This document shows positions 1 through 12,678 of a stretch of DNA of 64,000 nucleotides, in pieces. Source of the DNA: Galerina marginata. Taxonomy: Eukaryota; Basidiomycota; Agaricomycetes; Agaricales; Galerinaceae. Position numbers and translations under genes: made by a program. The notes beneath the pieces are model-generated. The model worked only from the letters and a program-made list of their open reading frames with translations, did not search any database and had not been told where the DNA came from. Position 1 is the stretch's first letter, and each line of letters begins with the position of its first letter. Location: contig JAECYW010000002.1 of NCBI GenBank assembly GCA_023014335.1, forward strand, positions 3,782,001 to 3,846,000. The letters are read 5' to 3'.

Positions 1-1588
1 GCATCTCTGATAATATCAAGGTCAGCATATCTGGTGGTGGAGGATATCGCTGTGACTCACGCTCTTTCCTCCCGGCATCGTCCAAGCTCAGGGCTAACTT
101 TGGCCTCAACCCACTCGCCTTATCATACAGCTCAGTCACAGCCGGATATCTGGATAAATCTCTGCCGCCCTGAGCTTGGACCTGCTCAACTGTCTGGTTG
201 AAGGTCAGGATAGCATCAGCCTCCAGAGGCTCCAGGTCATAGTTGTGAAGCTTGGGCAACGGAGGCTGGCTAACTGCTGGAGGATAGGATTGTGAATAGC
301 CAGGGCCGGAGTAGGAATACGGAGCATCTTCAGTGCGAGGTGTCTCGACAACGATCGGAGCGCTGGGTTTGGGTGCCGCGGCTTCTCTCAGACTGGCTTC
401 GATAGCAGCTTTGAGGTCGGGATCGTCCTCTTCCTCAGTCTTTCGATCGGGATAGGTACTGCGGTCGATGATAGGTGGCTCCGAATAGCCCCACTTTGAA
501 GGAGAAGGTTGAGAAGGAACGTATCCGGAACGAGCACCGTTAACTTCTTGCAGTGAAAGTTGAATGGCCCTCTGGAGCTCGGCGTCCGCCAGTTCACGGG
601 CACTCTTGTGTCGCTGGCCATGAAGACTGGTTGAATGGCGATGACCTTTGTCACTGATATTAAGTCGTTAGCATGTGCGGATGGACGAATGCGCAAATTA
701 TACTTACACTTTGTCTGCCTTCTTCGTGAGCTTGGAGTGACAGCTATCACACACTCTCACTTCTTGTGTGATGCCAAAGTGAGGCAAGGCCATGGTTTTC
801 GACGAGCATGCTTGATCGAAGACTTGTCCACAGTTTCGACAATGGTGCTTGCGATTGGTAAATGAGAAAAGAGTACGGCAGCGGAGACAGACTTCGGAGT
901 CAATCCATTCCGGGGCGGTCATGGTGTCGACCATAGCAGAGTTGGCAATTGCAAGGTCCTTTGGAGGAAATTTGTAACCTAGGACGGTGTGTAATCGTAT
1001 CATATTCCGAGTTCAAAGGCCTAAGAGCTTACCTTCATTCGTCAACGTCTTGTACACCTGCCCCACGTAGCTCAATGACGGCTTCCCTTCAAAAGCAATA
1101 CTCCAATTCTGCACGAGCCGCAGGATGGTCTGTTTGACATCATGATTGAGCGTTGGCATCTTTAGTATGGAGACGAGATTGTCCATGAACTCCCGAGAAG
1201 CGACCTCAGCGAGAAAGAGGTCACCGCCGTTCTTTATACAGATATCTGTCAACTAGAAAAACGGTTTGATTACTTTGATGTAATTCAGAGTCTGCCAATC
1301 TGGAGACTCACGCTGAGCGCTAGCAGTTGCACATTTGGATTCTTGTGGTTCAGCCGGCGTTTGAGAGCACGCATCGCATCCTTCGCTGGCGCCGACTTTG
1401 AGCGAATTTGATCACATATTTCGAGATTCAGGGCGATATCCTCTCCGCCCGCTGGTAGGAGTTCTGATGTAGCTTTGTCTGCAAACGTCACCCATGAGCC
1501 TGTGCACCGACCCCGCTTGATAACTGGACTCACCGACGGCCTCATCGAGCTGAGAAGTTCCCCAAATCCACGCGCCTATGCTTGCCAT
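1..1588 (-). CDS. VPS27: Vps27, ESCRT-0 subunit (5' part, C-terminal end beyond the window)
   Basis: Five exons read on the minus strand: 1588-1534, 1478-1312, 1252-1033, 978-708 and 653 to the edge, all joining in frame to about 455 codons. Residues ~10-147 form a VHS domain. Residues ~171-232 form a FYVE zinc finger, with WIDS, the basic RKHHCRNCG core and a VRVCDSCH end. Two ubiquitin-interacting motifs follow ([12 protein letters not shown] at ~263, [12 protein letters not shown] at ~317), then a Pro/Tyr-rich linker and a helical part. VHS-FYVE-UIM order is the hallmark of Vps27/Hrs, which binds endosomal PtdIns3P and ubiquitinated cargo and recruits ESCRT-I. The start [10 protein letters not shown] is chosen because it opens directly into the VHS domain. 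It faces ARP5 across 237 bp. Confidence 0.95.
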
Positions 1589-1825
1589 GGGTAGTTTGTA
1601 AGAATATTTGTAGTAGATGGAAGTAGTAGTCAAGGAAAGAAAGTGACGATCGAACTGTTCTTGTTGGGTTCTGTTCTGGTACTTGATGATGAAACTGCCG
1701 CGCAGCGGTGCAAGTGCTGACTAATACTCTGCCTCTTGCCTCCAAGTCGGCATTGCTCGCTTCCACAGATAAATATATCTACTTTCTTCAATTTTACAGT
1801 GATTCCACGCTTTATCTCACCCAGC

Positions 1826-4800
1826 ATGGATCCAGAGACGGCGCCTGAGGCCCAAAACATATTTCGTCTCCCAACTACATACCAGCCGAGCCTACCACCG
1901 CCTACGGAGCCATACGACGACCACCGAGATGTACACACACCCATCGTCATCGACAACGGGTCTACCAACCTCAGATGGGGCTTCGGCACGTCGAATACTC
2001 CATATGCGGGTCCTAACGCGATCGCGAAGTACAAGGAACGCAAGACGAACAAGCCGCTGCTGCTTTTCGGTGAAGGCATCGACTCGGAGAGCGGCGCGAG
2101 GGGGCAGGCGAGGACACCATGGGAGGGAGACGTGTTGTTGAACTTTGACGCGCTGGTGAGCAGCTCGTTGTTTCAGTCTCTGGGTATCTGGCGCTGGACG
2201 AGGAACCTGACAGTGTTATCCTCGAGACATAGGAAAATGCACTGGACTATGCCTTCATACAACTTGGCATCGACACGCCGACCGTCGACCATCCTGTGCT
2301 CATGACGGAACGGCTATGTAGCCCATTACATTCTCGAGCGCGTAAGTCGCGTTCCAGGCTCTTATATCTCTAACAAGCTCACGTTGTTGTCTTTCAAGTC
2401 ACCTCCGAACTTATGTTTGAGCTCTACTCAGTACCGTCCTTGACATACTGCGTCGACGGCATCATGTCTTTCTACCAAAACAACGTCCCTCCACCAAGCC
2501 AACCTTTCTCTGCAAATGGACTCGTGCTTTCATTCAACACAGCATCAACATCCGTCATCCCAATCCTCAGAGGCAAAGGACTTTTAAGCCACGCCAAACG
2601 GTACTTGAGCACCGTTGGTTTTATCGAACTTTCTAATAGTCATGCATTACAGGATACCATGGGGCGCTTCCCAATCATCAGAATACCTGCTCAAGCTGAT
2701 CCAGCTCAAGTACCCCAACTTCCCAACCCGCGTAACCACAACACAGACCAACGTCAGTCCCTTCAAAACACATATTTCATTATCACGTATCTAATTTGTC
2801 TGCCGACACCAGTGGATGCTGCACAATTTCTGCGAAGTAGCCACAGATTTCTCTGGGCGTCTCCGCCAACTCCGTGATGCATCAAACATGCGGGCATCAG
2901 AAGTGGTTGTCCAATTTCCATTCACCGTCCCAGTGACTGAGGAGAAAACAGAAGAGGAACTCGCCCGAATAGCAGAGAAGCGGAGAGAGCAAGGGAAGAA
3001 GCTTCAAGAGATGGCTGCGAAAACGAGAATGGAGAAGGTACGGTTTTTTGTACATTTGCAAGCTGTCCTTGTTTCTGAGAACGCCAATTCGACCTGTAGC
3101 TGCTGCAGAAGGAGAATGACCTACAATACCTGACCAACCTGAAGGAGACTAAGGCCACTGAAAACAAGAAAGAATGGCTGGTATGTTATCTACTAACTTT
3201 GCACGTTCTAAGGTGACTAATAACCCTCCCCGCAGAGTAAATTGCAAGCAGAAAACCTCGACAATGAGGCTGCATTAGACGAAACGATCAAGAAGCTCGA
3301 AAACGACCTCAAAAAGGTACGGAAGAAGGACGCTGGAGAGGCCGACGACGGTCCTGTAAGTGTTCATCTTGGAGTCATTGCCCTCTTTCAACATACTCAC
3401 TCGACTGATGTAACCAGCAAGAAGAGCCTTCGTTCCCTCTCATCGACGTTCCAGACGCCGACGTAAGTCCTCCCACCAACAATAATGCGTCTCTCCTAAT
3501 CTTACCGACCAACTCTGCCTATAGCTTGATGAAGAGGGCTTGAAAGAAAAGAAAAAGCAAAAGCTACTCAAAGCCGGCTTTGAAGCCCGGGCCCGTGCCA
3601 GGAAAGAAAAAGAACGGGAGAGGGAAGAAAGAGAGCGAGAGGAAAAGAAGGAGGAAGAAGAGCGTGATATGGATCTTGGTGGTTGGGCGAGGAAGCTGCG
3701 ACAGGAGCAGGAGGTCGGTGTCTGCTTTATACTTGATGCGTTCTTGGGTTAACATTTCTAACAATGCTTCTTTCCCCTTGATTCGTTACTTTAGGCGCTC
3801 ATGGCAAAAATCAAAGACCGATCACGCAGGAAGGCGGCGCTGACTGACAGGAAGAGTGCTGCTGCTCAAGCTCGAATGAAGAATATCGCGTCTTTGGCTG
3901 CCGACGACCGCGTGTCCCAAAAGGCAAAGAAGCGGAAAGGAGGCGGAGGTACGCTATTCTTAATCCTGGGTTTGCTATCAGATCTGACCTCAGACCTTGT
4001 CCTGCAGAGGATATGTTCGGCGCAGATGATGCAGATTGGGCGATCTACCGCAAAATCGTAAGCCAATCTTTGTCCGCTATTTGCAAGTCTTCCCCATCTA
4101 ATTCACAAACCAGAATACAGCAGCACCTTCCTCCGACGAAGAAGACGACCTATCGCAACTGCAACTCATAGAGCAGAAATTGCTGATGCACGACCCGACT
4201 TTCACGAACAGACACACTCACGCATCAATCGCCACCCAAAGGTCCGCTCTGATGTCGGCTTTCAGGCCTTCCTACGAAGAGGGGAACGTCGAAGGTTCGT
4301 TTTTGTTGTATTTATTTCTTTGTGACTGGTTATTGACAGCGTATGAACAGGCGGCACGCGTATTCACCTCAATACTGAGCGGTGGAGGGTCTGCGAGGCG
4401 TATTTCTCCCCTGGAATGGCAGGAGTAGACTCCGCAGGTCTCGCAGAGGTAATACACAACCTCATCCCCTCCTTCATCGAATCGAGGTCGCGGAGTCAGG
4501 CCTTAGATTATCCCACCGACAGAGCCGAGCTCATCCAAGTGCGTATTTTTCCATCCTCTCTACACGCAAACTCACATTTTAATTTCATGAACAGAATATC
4601 TTCCTCACCGGCTCCGCTTGCCAATTCCCGGGGCTCAAAGAGCGCCTGCACGATGTCCTGCAGTCGCTGTTGCCGCCAGGATCCCCGATCAATATCATCC
4701 GCGCTGCGGACCCGGCACTAGACGCGTGGAAGGGCATGGCGGCATTCAGCCGGACGGAGGAGTTCGCGAGGGTTGGTGTCACGAAGCAAGAATATGATGA

Positions 4801-4906
4801 GTATGGTGGGGAGAGGATCAAGAGGTGGTGGGGTGGTAATTGGAATAGTGCAATTGAGTTGTTAGAAGAAAATGGAGAGGACCACAAGATGCAGGTGGAT
4901 GATTAA
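1826..4906 (+). CDS. ARP5: Arp5, actin-related protein of the INO80 remodeller
   Basis: Fourteen exons join in frame to 761 aa, close to yeast Arp5: 1826-2155, 2233-2341, 2399-2600, 2653-2752, 2813-3037, 3100-3180, 3236-3355, 3418-3462, 3525-3713, 3795-3948, 4008-4057, 4114-4294, 4351-4538, 4595-4906. The N-terminus has the actin ATP-binding phosphate-1 motif (VIDNGSTNLRWGF). The motif SELMFELYSVPSLTYCVDG follows. The actin fold is then interrupted by a long charged coiled-coil insertion (about residues 300-560, rich in KEKERE), as expected for Arp5. DDADWAIYRKI, HLNTERWRVCE and the C-terminal GLKERL/TRQEYDEYG-type actin end are present. Arp5 works with Ies6 in INO80 to couple ATP hydrolysis to nucleosome sliding in the nucleus. 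Exon 13 follows a non-consensus GTTCGT donor. Confidence 0.95.
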
Positions 4907-5281
4907 TCGACAATACCACTAGCTTTTTGATCTGGCTTTCATGTTTCTTTTTTTGCTGCTTTCTGACGTATGCCATGCTGATGTAAATGTATTACAACCT
5001 GATAGACGCGTAATTGGATGAGGTGGAATGGGTGGTCATGATGTGGGGCCAAAGTACTATGTGTGCACAGGTAACAAAGGAGGAAGGGTAAGTACTGTAG
5101 GAGAAACGTTTGCCGATAATAAAATAACACGAAACGCTCGTACAGCAGTTGTATATTTCCAAAAAAACCAATGATACAACAACAACAGTAGCAGGAGCAA
5201 CGGCGAAACACTGACAGCGGCAACCGAAAGAGACAGATGTCCGAACCCCGGCTCGGCGACCGGGTTCGTAGAGGGGGTGGT
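4907..5281. other. Convergent 3' region between ARP5 and the Rab gene
   Basis: No coding potential seen. It should hold the two 3' untranslated regions; T-rich runs and AATAAAA-like words (around 5120 on the plus strand) are compatible with cleavage signals. Confidence 0.5.
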
Positions 5282-6185
<904 letters not shown>

Positions 6186-6303
6186 TATCAGGAAGATCTC
6201 GTAGTCTGGGCGTGTTGAGTGGGACGGAGCTGGAGGAGACGAAGGTAAGTGACAGAGCAGGTACGTGACAGCCTGTCACTTCAAGGAGATCACATAAGAG
6301 CCC

Positions 6304-6309
6304 CACGTG
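6304..6309. promoter_or_regulatory. CACGTG E-box in the Rab/kinase bidirectional promoter
   Basis: A CACGTG palindrome sits 119 bp upstream of the Rab start and 61 bp upstream of the kinase start. In fungi this is the core bound by bHLH factors such as Cbf1 and Pho4. Use here is inference. Confidence 0.3.
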
Positions 6310-6369
6310 ACCACGGTTCGCGTCGTGAATTGAGATCGAAATTGTCTCCTGCAACATACCGCAGTTGAT

Positions 6370-8364
6370 ATGCCGCCATCCTCGCCGCCCGCTTCTCCAA
6401 CCAAGCAAATATCAGGGCTGCCAGAGTACTCGTCGCCTTTTTATCGCGATGTCCACATGGATACAGCAAAAGGCCTGACCAGTTACAATGATATTCGAAT
6501 GGCTACCGCGAAAGGACACCATCTCAACGACGATATCAATATGGAGACTGCCAGAGGCGGCCCAACGGTGAAGCAAGCCGGATTCCAAGTTTGGGAGCGG
6601 GAATTGTTGGAGAGCAGCGAGGTGAAGCGGAAATCAACAGTCGCCCAGCTGTGTACGCACCAAGGCCGACTTTCTTATCTCATCCTGACTTGTTCTTCCC
6701 CACAGATTTTCTGGATTATTATTTCCAGACACTGGGTTACATCGCCGCACGTAAAGATCGGCGCTCAAAATTCGATCAGGACACGGCCGCTCGCCATCTC
6801 AAAAGCGCGGAATACGCAAAGGAGTTCAAGTCGTACTGTGGTCGCGAGCGTGTCATATTGCGGAGACGGCGGACGAAGCTGAAAGTCGACCAGTTCCACA
6901 TCATTGCCCAGGTAGGACAGGGCGGGTATGGCGAGGTCTTCCTGGCGAGAAAGCAAGAATCAGGAGAGGTGTGCGCACTGAAGAAGATGAGAAAGCGTAC
7001 GCTATTCAAAATGGATGAGGCAAGTTCCCCGCCATTCCTTTATCAGCGCACTGTCTCAACTTGATCCAAAGATCCGGCATGTCCTCGTTGAGCGAGATAT
7101 TTTAACAGCTACCAAGACGCCGTGGCTAGTGCGCCTTCTATATGCATTCCAAGATCCCGAACACGTCTACCTTGCGATGGAATATGTACCAGGAGGCGAT
7201 TTTAGAACACTCCTCAATAATTCAGGCGTGTTGAAGGAAGAACACGCGAGATTCTACATCAGCGAGATGTTCGCCGCTGTGAGCGAGCTACACAAGCTGG
7301 GATACATTCATCGTGATCTCAAACCCGAGGTGCGTAAATATACTGTACGAATCAGAGCCTCCTGATTAATCCCTTGTTAGAATTTCCTCGTCGATGGTAC
7401 AGGCCATGTCAAGCTAACAGATTTTGGACTTGCCACTGGAGCTCTGAACCCAAAGCGCATAGAATCATTGAAAGTCAAGGTATGTTCACCCATCCTCCGT
7501 CCAAGTATACCGAATGACTCCTATAAAGCTGGACAAAGTCAAAGATAACCAGGTCATCCACCGCTCTACCATTGAACGTCGCTCTATCTACCGATCCATC
7601 CGCCATGAAGACCCACGGTACGCAGATTCCATAGTCGGCTCCCCAGACTACATGGTACGTCCCCTTGAGCACCAGACAAAAATGCCCACCACGTCAACGA
7701 CCATTACGTAGGCTCCAGAAGTCTTGCGAGGCAAACCCTACACCTACTCCGTCGATTTTTGGTCTCTCGGCTGCATACTATTCGAGTTCCTGGCCGGATT
7801 CCCCCCATTCAGCGGCAGCACCCCCGACGAAACATGGACGAACCTCAAAAACTGGACGAAAGTCCTGCGCAGACCCGAATACGACAAGCCAGAGGACCTC
7901 ATCTTCAACCTAAGCGACGTCGCATGGGACGCCGTAACCCGGTACGTTTGTCACTCCTTTTCTGTACATTTCATCGCATAGCATAACTCACAACACATCC
8001 CCTCCCTCTTCCTAGATTAATCGCCCACGCCAGCGTGCGCTACGCGACCCTCGCCCAATTGACCACACACCCCTTCTTCAAACACGTCCGCTGGGACGAC
8101 CTGCGCGCCGTCCGCGCGCCCTTCGTGCCCGCGCTCGACTCCGAGATCGACACGGGGTACTACGACGACTTCTCTTCGCCCGAGGACATGGCCAAGTACG
8201 CCGAGGTGAAGGAGAAGCAGATGAACGTCGAGAAGGTCAAGGAGAAGGAGGAGCCGTTCGCAAGGGGCGTGTGGGTCGGCTTCACATTTGGGAAGAACGG
8301 GCCTGGCGCGAAGGCTGCTATCCCTGGTGGATACGATGACGGCGCTCTGGCGACTATTTTCTAG
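6370..8364 (+). CDS. DBF2: NDR-family kinase of the Dbf2/Sid2 group
   Basis: Seven exons join to 552 aa: 6370-6652, 6706-7019, 7072-7329, 7381-7479, 7529-7654, 7712-7941, 8016-8364. An N-terminal Mob-binding region ([17 protein letters not shown] and a basic stretch before the domain) precedes the kinase domain. The domain has [23 protein letters not shown] and TDFGLATG. A long activation insert ([14 protein letters not shown]) ends at SPDYMAPE. The AGC tail carries a hydrophobic motif, WVGFTF, with the phosphorylatable Thr. This layout is that of Dbf2/Sid2, the terminal kinase of the mitotic exit/septation network, active with Mob1. The second intron has a GC donor (GCAAGT at 7020), required to keep the frame [13 protein letters not shown]. 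Confidence 0.94.
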
Positions 8365-8535
8365 ATTTGGGGTACTTATTTTTTTTGTCGACTTGACTCT
8401 GGTTCAGTTTCCTTGTCTCTCCGGCTCCCTAATATTACATACCCTATCCCTTCCTTTGCATACGATACCAACCTGTACCTGTTTAGAACCTAAAGTGACA
8501 ATACCTGTTTGTAAATTTTTATGGAACCTGAATGT
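8353..8535. repeat. Copy 1 of a duplicated kinase-gene 3' end
   Basis: The last codons and 3' untranslated region of the Dbf2-type gene. It matches 9370-9550 along its length, for example in CTATTTT.TAGATTTGG, TAATATTACA, CCATACGA/GCATACGA, TACCTGTACCT and TAAAGTGACAATAC. Confidence 0.75.
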
Positions 8536-10293
8536 AACAATTTTTGTGCAAGTGTGAAATTATGCCCCTTGGTCCCTGACAGTCACCTACTCACAGCGCA
8601 AAGTTCTGCGGAGTTTCTCGACCTTTCTCGACCGTGTCAAAGACAGTTTCTCCCTCCAAGATGTCCATCGGATACGGCTCTTGTTATTTCAAAGGAACTT
8701 GTCGACTTATTATGAATTAGCCTGAGGTATGATATATGACGGACAACCCGCTGCATGGTCAGTTCCGCAACTTCCGTTAAGCGCTTCTCGCATTTGATCA
8801 ACCACCACGCAAGACTTGAACAGCTTTTCTCCCGAATTCTAATCACAGAATCTCACCAGTCTGGCTAGTGCAAAAGCTACGGGATATTATGAGGCAGATT
8901 CGCAGAATCCCTAAATTTTGCTTTTATATCGTCGCTCTGGACGTCCCTCTTCTACGCAACGATGTGGAAACGACTCATAGTCTGACCTCAGTGATCTCTG
9001 GAATTCTTGACAACCAAAGGGCCTGGAAACGAAAAAAACTACAGTTAAAGAGGAACCTGATCCACAGATAATTGAAAGCACTTCATATGGAGTCCACCGG
9101 CTTCCGACATTTATCATTGCATACTGTCTATCTTCGCCGTTCCTCCAATCTCTGTACATTAATTTCTTTTCCCTCGAGAGACTGGATGGTTCGTGTAGCA
9201 CATAAAACTTGCCTTTGAATCATCCGTCGAAGGTCATCCTCAGATTCCCTTTTTCCTGGGCGGCCTGAACGCAGAGGCAACGGCTGTCATTTGTCGGCTC
9301 TATTCTCGCATACAAAATACTGCTAACTCGAAGATCTGGAATTATTTCCAATGAGATAGCGGGTTGGTCACTATTTTTTAGATTTGGCGTCTTGGCGCTT
9401 GACTTGCCTTGATTTCGGTTGGTTTCTCAGTCTTCCTAATGTTAATATTACACACCCTTTTCCCTCCTTTCCATACGACACCTACCTGTACCTATCTAGA
9501 ACGTAAAGTGACAATACTGTCCGTAAATTTTTCATGAATCCTGGATGTGATTTGATGTGATATATCCTGTACGAGAAAACGTTTGGACGATAACGAGAGC
9601 CTGGCCGCCGGAATGTACGAAAGCCACTAATATTCGCGATTGTGCAGGTAAAATACAACAAACAGCGGAGCAACAGAGGGGATCCGATCACAGCAATTAT
9701 GGCACTACACATTATGTATAATGTCCAGGGTATGTACAAGTGTGACAGGCAAAACAGACAGCAAGCATGTGCGACAAAAAGCGAGTGGAGAACAGCGCCG
9801 AATCCCGATGCCAGTGCAAGCGCCACCGTCGAGTAAAGTTTTGCTTGTCCAGGCGAACAGGCGAGTGGCTGGTCTCCAGGTCAACGACAACGTTCAAACG
9901 ATAAACGACAAACGAAACAGGGGATGATGTATATACAAAGACACCGGATTAACGAAATAAATACAGTGATAAGCGATTGAGTTCAATTGACGAGGAAAGA
10001 TGGACAGGTGGGGTGGAATGAGAGTGTCCGATAAGTACGTCGACGGCGAAGCGAATGTGTTAAAATTTAAAGCTTGAAAGCGGTTGACTATGAAACATCA
10101 AGATGAAAACAAGTCCATGAAAAGGGTCGTAGGAGGAGTTTCCAGTAAGGAGAACAGGGCATAAACGGACGTTAAAGACTGTGAAGAGAAGATGCATCAG
10201 ATCAGGGTGAAACAGCCGATGGAGGAAACGAGGAAAACGCACGAGTGGGCATAGTATTAAGTTAAGTACGAAAGAAATTAGCGGAGTGTACGA
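8365..10293. other. Intergenic region without convincing genes
   Basis: Between two convergent genes. It holds the 3' untranslated region of the kinase gene, a diverged second copy of that 3' end (9370-9550) and probably a long 3' region for the minus-strand gene ending at 10294. Short open frames on both strands show no recognisable domain and no consistent splice structure. Confidence 0.5.
9370..9550. repeat. Copy 2 of the kinase-gene 3' end
   Basis: A diverged direct copy of 8353-8535, offset by about 1,017 bp. The position of the kinase stop (TTC TAG) has become TTTTTAG, so nothing coding is retained. It looks like the relic of a local duplication that copied only the gene's tail. Confidence 0.75.
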
Positions 10294-11344
10294 TTAAAAT
10301 CTGCGTGCGGCGGGCATCTTGTGCATTGGTCTCTTCGTGGTGGGGTGAACCCATGGCTTGCGGTCGTACTTGAGAATTCACAGGAATATGTCAGCTTGGG
10401 ACCAAAGAAATGGGGAGAACAAGGACTGACTTTCGGTCGCTTCTCGAGGCTGTCATCCTCCATGTCAATATCACACGCGATGGACTTGCGTTTGATGGAT
10501 ATCGTCAACTTGGGCATCTCCTCATCCTATCAGAAACCCAAAGAAAATCAATAAAGCGCGAAAGGAGCAACGAAGCGGAAAAACGCACAGGTGTGACTGG
10601 TCCATTCGTGCTGGAGGAAGAGGACCTGGAGCTGGTACCAGAGCTTAAACCACTGGAGATATCAGAGCCCCAGCTGAGGCGGCTAAGATCCACAGGGAGT
10701 TGCAGGCGCGGAGGGCTCCTTCCCGTAACGCTTGGAAGTGGGCCGACGGGAGAAAAGGCGATGTCCTCTTCATCAGCCGTTGTGGGCAGGTCCATACCCT
10801 CCTCGTAGTCTGAAGAATAAACGACGACGTTCACTCCCTCTCCCTCCTCTTCTTCCTCCTCATCGACCGTCGACGCCGACCAGCGCGAGGTAACCGGACG
10901 CCACGGTACGTTCTGGCCTCTCAACACCTTCGGGGCTTCCACCTTGACCGACAAGTCGGGCGTCAAAGCGACATTAGAGTACGCCGACACACAGGAGAGC
11001 ATCTCGTCGGCGTGGACATTTTGCGGAATGTCGCACCTCAAGGTCGGCCTGCTCGGCTTCTTCACCATCAGGAACTGGGGAGCCGGGGGCGGAGACACGA
11101 CGCGGTCGATAACAGGAAGGGGGATGGTGCTGATCTGCTTGGGGTCGAGTTTAAGCGCGGCCTCGATGCTGACTTTAAGCTTGAGCGACCTAGCGTGCTT
11201 GCGGGCGTGGTAGGTCGGACGAAGGGAGTTGCGCACGGCGGCTGCGACTTGGGAGTAGTGCGCGTTGGCGCGGCGGAGGATGTAGAGGAGATTCCTGACA
11301 TGGGGGCGGGACATTTCTTGAGTGGCTGCGATGGGAGAAGACAT
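10294..11344 (-). CDS. Unknown conserved-looking protein with acidic and Ser-rich tracts
   Basis: Three exons on the minus strand (11344-10589, 10526-10431, 10368-10294) give 308 aa, with introns of 62 and 62 nt. The N-terminal ~60 residues are basic and helical (VRNLLYILRRANAHYSQVA, then a His/Arg-rich stretch). The middle has Pro-rich and acidic parts (DEEEEEEGEG), then a Ser run. The C-terminus is compact and basic: MEDDSLEKRPKYDRKPW and a final KMPAARRF. No membrane segment or enzyme motif is visible and I do not recognise the family. It may be nuclear, given the basic ends and KRP clusters, but this is inference. The frame stays open upstream of 11344; that part is taken as 5' untranslated region. 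Confidence 0.75.
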
Positions 11345-12077
11345 GTTGGGGGTATCGATGATAGTGATGATGTTGGTAATATGTAAAGCGACGGAAAGCA
11401 AGAACAAAAGACGAAAGCGATGAGATTTGAGCGACAGGGAAGAAGAGCAATACGACAAAGCGATGCGATGCGGTGAACAGAGGTCAGAATGAACGAGTCG
11501 TGGTCGTCGTAGTGGATCGTATTCCGCGGACAACACGCACTGCGTGTATAAACGAAGGAAAGGTCGTGGGAGGGGAACAAAAAAGAGGAGGGGCGAGGAA
11601 AGCCGTCGAAGGGGGAACAGCAAGCTCGGTCTGGAGGAATATCAATCTGAAGCACCCGGGTTATAAAGCGGGCCCTGGCGATGGACCCACAACTAGGAAA
11701 GCCACCGAAGCGAGACAAAAGACCTGAGAATTGATCAAGAGCGCATGCATGGATAGCGCAATTGTCACAGGGGCCTCGTCCAGAAAGAACAAGGTCCACA
11801 GGAAAGGCGCTAAATGACCAAATGAGCAGGCGTTGTACTTTTGTCTTCACATATTGAGCACTTCCTTTTTGGGGAATGCCTTTTGTTTTCGGCACCCACG
11901 ATCGAGCACGTGACGCATAAAATCGCGAGATCGTCGCGGGTGTACTTTTGGAGGATACATACAGGTCGAAGATCCCTGCTTTCGTCCATCAGATCTGCTC
12001 GTAATTCTAAAAAACAACAATAGGGCGGGCGCCGATGTCCTCTTCTAGCGCCCACAAAGTCGGTGAGCGGCGAGGAT
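11345..12077. promoter_or_regulatory. Divergent promoter region between the unknown gene and RPA12
   Basis: About 730 bp between two divergent start codons. On the minus strand a TATA-like CTTTATAA (11661-11668) lies ~317 bp upstream of the 308-aa gene, implying a 5' untranslated region of perhaps 280 nt. A GCACGTGAC E-box is at 11906-11914, nearer RPA12. Promoter function is inferred. Confidence 0.4.
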
Positions 12078-12677
12078 ATGACTCGGTTAAAAAGAGTTAC
12101 TCACCAGAAGCTAGGCTCGCTCTTGTTCTGTCCTGATTGCGGGACGCTGCTTTCTCTACCGAGGGATGGAGAGACGGTGGTGACTTGCGAGCAATGTGGC
12201 CGTGACGAACCGGCGAGTTGTAAGTTTGGCTACTATTGAAATTTCGTTACGACAATGTTGACCTAGTTAGCATATGAAAACGTTATCATCACGACACGTT
12301 CAGACCCTGAAGCCTTTCCGTCTGCGCTGAGGCAGAAGCGAAAGACACAGACGAAACACCACGAAACAGGAGATCAAGGCACTCTGGTGAGTTGGCACCT
12401 GGTGAGCTCACAAACGACGACTGATTTTGGACATGCAGGTGTCTGAAAAATGCCCGTCATGCGGGCACCTTGAGGCTTATTCGAAGGAGATGCAGGTATG
12501 TCTGTTGGACAGGAAACACGACAGGAGAGAAATGACTGTGATTGCAGCTACGGAGCGCGGACGAGGGCTCCACGGTATTCTACACGGTGCGCTGACTCTA
12601 TTTTTGTGGTGGCTTGGGCTGACTGTGGGTGTGGGTAGTGTGCATCCTGCAAGCACGGATGGCGGGTGAACAACTAG
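12078..12677 (+). CDS. RPA12: Rpa12, RNA polymerase I subunit A12.2
   Basis: Five exons (12078-12219, 12271-12386, 12439-12495, 12548-12586, 12639-12677) give 130 aa. The N-terminal zinc ribbon has C18, C21, C37 and C40; the linker contains DPEAFPSALRQKRK. The C-terminal TFIIS-like ribbon has C91, C94, C119 and C122 with the acidic RSADEGST hairpin (D110, E111) that reaches the active site. This matches A12.2, which supports RNA cleavage and Pol I assembly in the nucleolus. Exon 2 uses the second of two AG sites (12269-12270), because the first would run into a stop. Its stop codon lies one base from the stop of OST5 on the other strand. Confidence 0.93.
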
Positions 12678-12678
12678 G

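Noticed and set aside
10505..11623. Longer minus-strand frame of 372 codons including the unknown gene
   Set aside because: The first ~93 codons are Leu/Ser/Arg-rich and lie over the presumed TATA and leader; the Met at 11344 starts a normal-looking protein.
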